A DNA stretch of 6,983 bases from Ilumatobacteraceae bacterium (GTDB lineage Bacteria > Actinomycetota > Acidimicrobiia > Acidimicrobiales > Ilumatobacteraceae): contig SKSP01000032.1 in NCBI GenBank assembly GCA_007122945.1, positions 1 through 6,983 on the forward strand, given 5' to 3'. Shown piece after piece: positions 5,577-6,983 of the stretch. The position numbers were made by a program, and so were the translations under genes. A model generated the notes under the pieces. It was given only the letters and a program-made list of their open reading frames with translations, made no database searches and was not told the origin of the DNA. Within the stretch, counting starts at the first letter, position 1. The number at the start of each line of letters is the position of its first letter.

Positions 5577-5603
5577 ATGGCGATGGCACGCGTGCAGCGA
5601 TGA
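5577..5603 (+). CDS. Possible 8-codon leader ORF overlapping the second kinase start
   Basis: ATG5577 opens a short ORF encoding MAMARVQR. Its TGA stop (5601-5603) overlaps the kinase ATG (5600-5602) as ATGA. The ORF begins exactly where transcription from TACGAT (5564-5569) would start. The kinase ATG has no Shine-Dalgarno sequence, so ribosomes loading on a leaderless ATG5577 and re-initiating at ATGA would explain its translation. The peptide itself shows no motif. It may be only a ribosome-delivery device, or a chance ORF; nothing but position supports it. Confidence 0.35.
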   Translation: MAMARVQR

Positions 5604-6983
5604 GCAGCCCCGGCTCGCAGCCGTCTCACTCCGACATGACAGCGCTGGCGGAGTTGCTCGCCGATGTCGTGTCGACCGAGCTCGACCTGCACGACGTCGG
5701 GCGTGCGGTCGAACGGACAGCGGGGCGCATCCTCGCCGTCGACTCCGTCCGACTGGTGCTCGACCACGACAAGAGCGCGCCGGAGCCGGCCGGTGACGAT
5801 CCGTTCACCGAGATGCTCCCGGTGAACGACCGGAACGGGGCCAGGATCGGTTCCCTCGTCGTCGACGGACCCCCCGATCGGCCACTCACCGGCGACGCAC
5901 GCGCGACCGCCGAACTGATCACCTCGATCGTCGCGACCGCCATCGAGCACCGTCGCTTGCTGGAGCGGGCCCACCTCGACCGGGTGCGCCTGACGACGGT
6001 CAACGACGCGCTCCCGGGCGGCATCATCGTGCGCGATGTCGACGGTCAGCTGCTCTACACGAACCGGTGGATGCGCGAGTTCTCGAAACGGTTCGGGAAC
6101 GACCGGATCGGGTCGGGTGACCGCGACGACGGACCGCACGAGCTCGTGGACGAGCAGTTGCGTCCACTCCCCGACCACGAGCGCCCGAGCGCACGGGCGG
6201 GCCGGGGCGAACAGTTCGACGGGGTGATCACGGGCCTCCCCCTCGCGGACGGCCGTGTGCGCTGGCTCAACACGAGTGGCCGACCACTCCTCGACGCACA
6301 CGGCACGCTCCTCGGCGGCCTGGTCGTCGTCACCGACGTCACCGACCGGGTGGACTTCCGACTCCGACTGGCGCGGAGCGAGCAGCTCCTGCGCGACGCG
6401 GAACGGATCGCCAAGATCGGCAGCTGGACGCGCGACATCCGCACCGGCGAGTCGCTGGTCTCCGACGGACTGCGCGCGTTGGCCGGCCTGGCGCCCGATG
6501 AACCGATCACACGCGAGCTGCTCTACGAGATCTTCCATCCCGACGACCGGGCCGCCGTCTTCGAGGGGACGTTCCGAGCGTTCGAGGAGGGGGTGCCGTA
6601 CCGCGATCGACGGCGCGTCGTCGACGCTGCCGGCGCAATCCACGTCGTGGAGCTCGAGGCCGAGCGGTTCGCCGGACCGGATGGCGAACCGGCCGGACTG
6701 GTCGGGACCATCCGCGACCTGACCGACGACCTCGCCCAGGAGGAGCGGTTGTCGCGAGCCGAGCGGATGGAGATGATCGGGCGCCTCGCCGGCGGCCTGG
6801 CCCACGACTTCCACAACCTGCTCACCGTCCTCACCGGGCACGCCGAACTGCTCCACGACGCGGTCGACGACGGTCCCGGCATGGACCACGAGACCCGCGA
6901 ACGGGCATTCGAGCCGTTCTTCACCACCAAGCCGCTCGGGACCGGCACCGGGCTCGGGCTCGCCACCTCGTACGGGATCGTCA
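5600..6983 (+). CDS. Soluble GAF-PAS-PAS sensor histidine kinase, truncated by the window edge and lacking the N-box region
   Basis: 461 codons are visible without a stop; the 3' end is outside the window. Residues 13-125 look like a degenerate GAF domain. Residues 134-255 are a PAS domain (GGIIVRDVDGQLLYTN to VVTDVTDR). Residues 265-385 are a second PAS/PAC of the PAS_3 type (ERIAKIGSW, FHPDDRAAV, GTIRDLTD). There is no membrane segment, so it is cytoplasmic. The H box GRLAGGLAHDFHNLL has phospho-acceptor His402. Only 20 residues later comes the G1 box DDGPGMD (423-429), then FEPFFTTK (437-444) and GTGTGLGLA (447-455). The first kinase has 138 residues from its His to G1, against 21 here, so the second dimerisation helix and the N box are absent. 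As read, ATP binding and phosphotransfer should fail. ATG5600 is the only upstream in-frame start before ATG5636, and it overlaps a short ORF as ATGA. A receiver domain could follow beyond the edge. Confidence 0.85.
   Translation, partial: MSSPGSQPSHSDMTALAELLADVVSTELDLHDVGRAVERTAGRILAVDSVRLVLDHDKSAPEPAGDDPFTEMLPVNDRNGARIGSLVVDGPPDRPLTGDARATAELITSIVATAIEHRRLLERAHLDRVRLTTVNDALPGGIIVRDVDGQLLYTNRWMREFSKRFGNDRIGSGDRDDGPHELVDEQLRPLPDHERPSARAGRGEQFDGVITGLPLADGRVRWLNTSGRPLLDAHGTLLGGLVVVTDVTDRVDFRLRLARSEQLLRDAERIAKIGSWTRDIRTGESLVSDGLRALAGLAPDEPITRELLYEIFHPDDRAAVFEGTFRAFEEGVPYRDRRRVVDAAGAIHVVELEAERFAGPDGEPAGLVGTIRDLTDDLAQEERLSRAERMEMIGRLAGGLAHDFHNLLTVLTGHAELLHDAVDDGPGMDHETRERAFEPFFTTKPLGTGTGLGLATSYGIV
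6845..6880 (+). other. In-frame deletion junction inside the second kinase
   Basis: Sequence before this stretch encodes the helix after the H box (GHAELLHDAV, residues 413-422). Sequence after it encodes the G1 box (DDGPGMD from residue 423). Related kinases have roughly 115-140 residues between these points, and 117 are missing here relative to the neighbouring kinase. The reading frame is kept. The codons GAC-GAC-GGT-CCC at 6866-6877 would suit both a helix-1 end (DDGP) and a G1 start (DDGPGM), so a short direct repeat may have mediated the loss. The junction is 100-140 nt from the window end. Confidence 0.7.

Noticed and set aside
5471..6889. 472-codon minus-strand open frame
   Set aside because: It is antisense to the GAF-PAS-PAS kinase, and its translation has no recognisable domain.

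Overview
The window is GC-rich, with G/C-biased third codon positions, GTG starts and several genes whose -10 hexamer lies 6-7 nt before the start codon (leaderless architecture). Together with the protein types (LPxTG-anchored fasciclin, TetR, acyl-CoA dehydrogenase), this suggests a high-GC actinobacterium. An Acidimicrobiia/Ilumatobacter-like host is my guess; no marker gene here proves it.

Layout. Positions 1-138 hold no convincing gene, only structured DNA: a 52-nt two-part hairpin, three tandem 11-bp repeats, and a small hairpin over the stop codon of the next gene. On the minus strand follow a secreted, sortase-type fasciclin-domain protein (139-801) and, upstream of it, a TetR-family regulator (860-1558). 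The TetR gene diverges from a tight plus-strand operon across a roughly 130-bp control region that contains a perfect 8+8 bp dyad. The operon encodes an acyl-CoA dehydrogenase-family protein (1692-2984), a small DUF6285/LvaB-like protein (2990-3373) and an APH-fold kinase-like protein (3373-4410). The same trio of families is known from the levulinate pathway (LvaC, LvaB, LvaA of Pseudomonas putida). There a kinase phosphorylates the 4-hydroxyl of a 4-hydroxyacyl-CoA and the ACAD-family enzyme removes the phosphate, so the acid can enter beta-oxidation. The likely reading is a TetR-controlled route for gamma-hydroxy acids or a related acyl-CoA.

After a GC-rich spacer with 12-bp repeats come two sensor histidine kinases on the plus strand. 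The first (4540-5514) is a complete two-TM membrane kinase. The second (5600 to the window edge) is a soluble GAF-PAS-PAS kinase, preceded by a possible leaderless 8-codon ORF whose stop overlaps its start (ATGA). No response regulator is visible.

The most unusual point is in the second kinase. Its phospho-acceptor H box runs in frame straight into the ATP-binding G1 box. About 117 residues, including the whole N box, are missing compared with its neighbour. This is either a real internal deletion giving a kinase-dead sensor or an assembly collapse.
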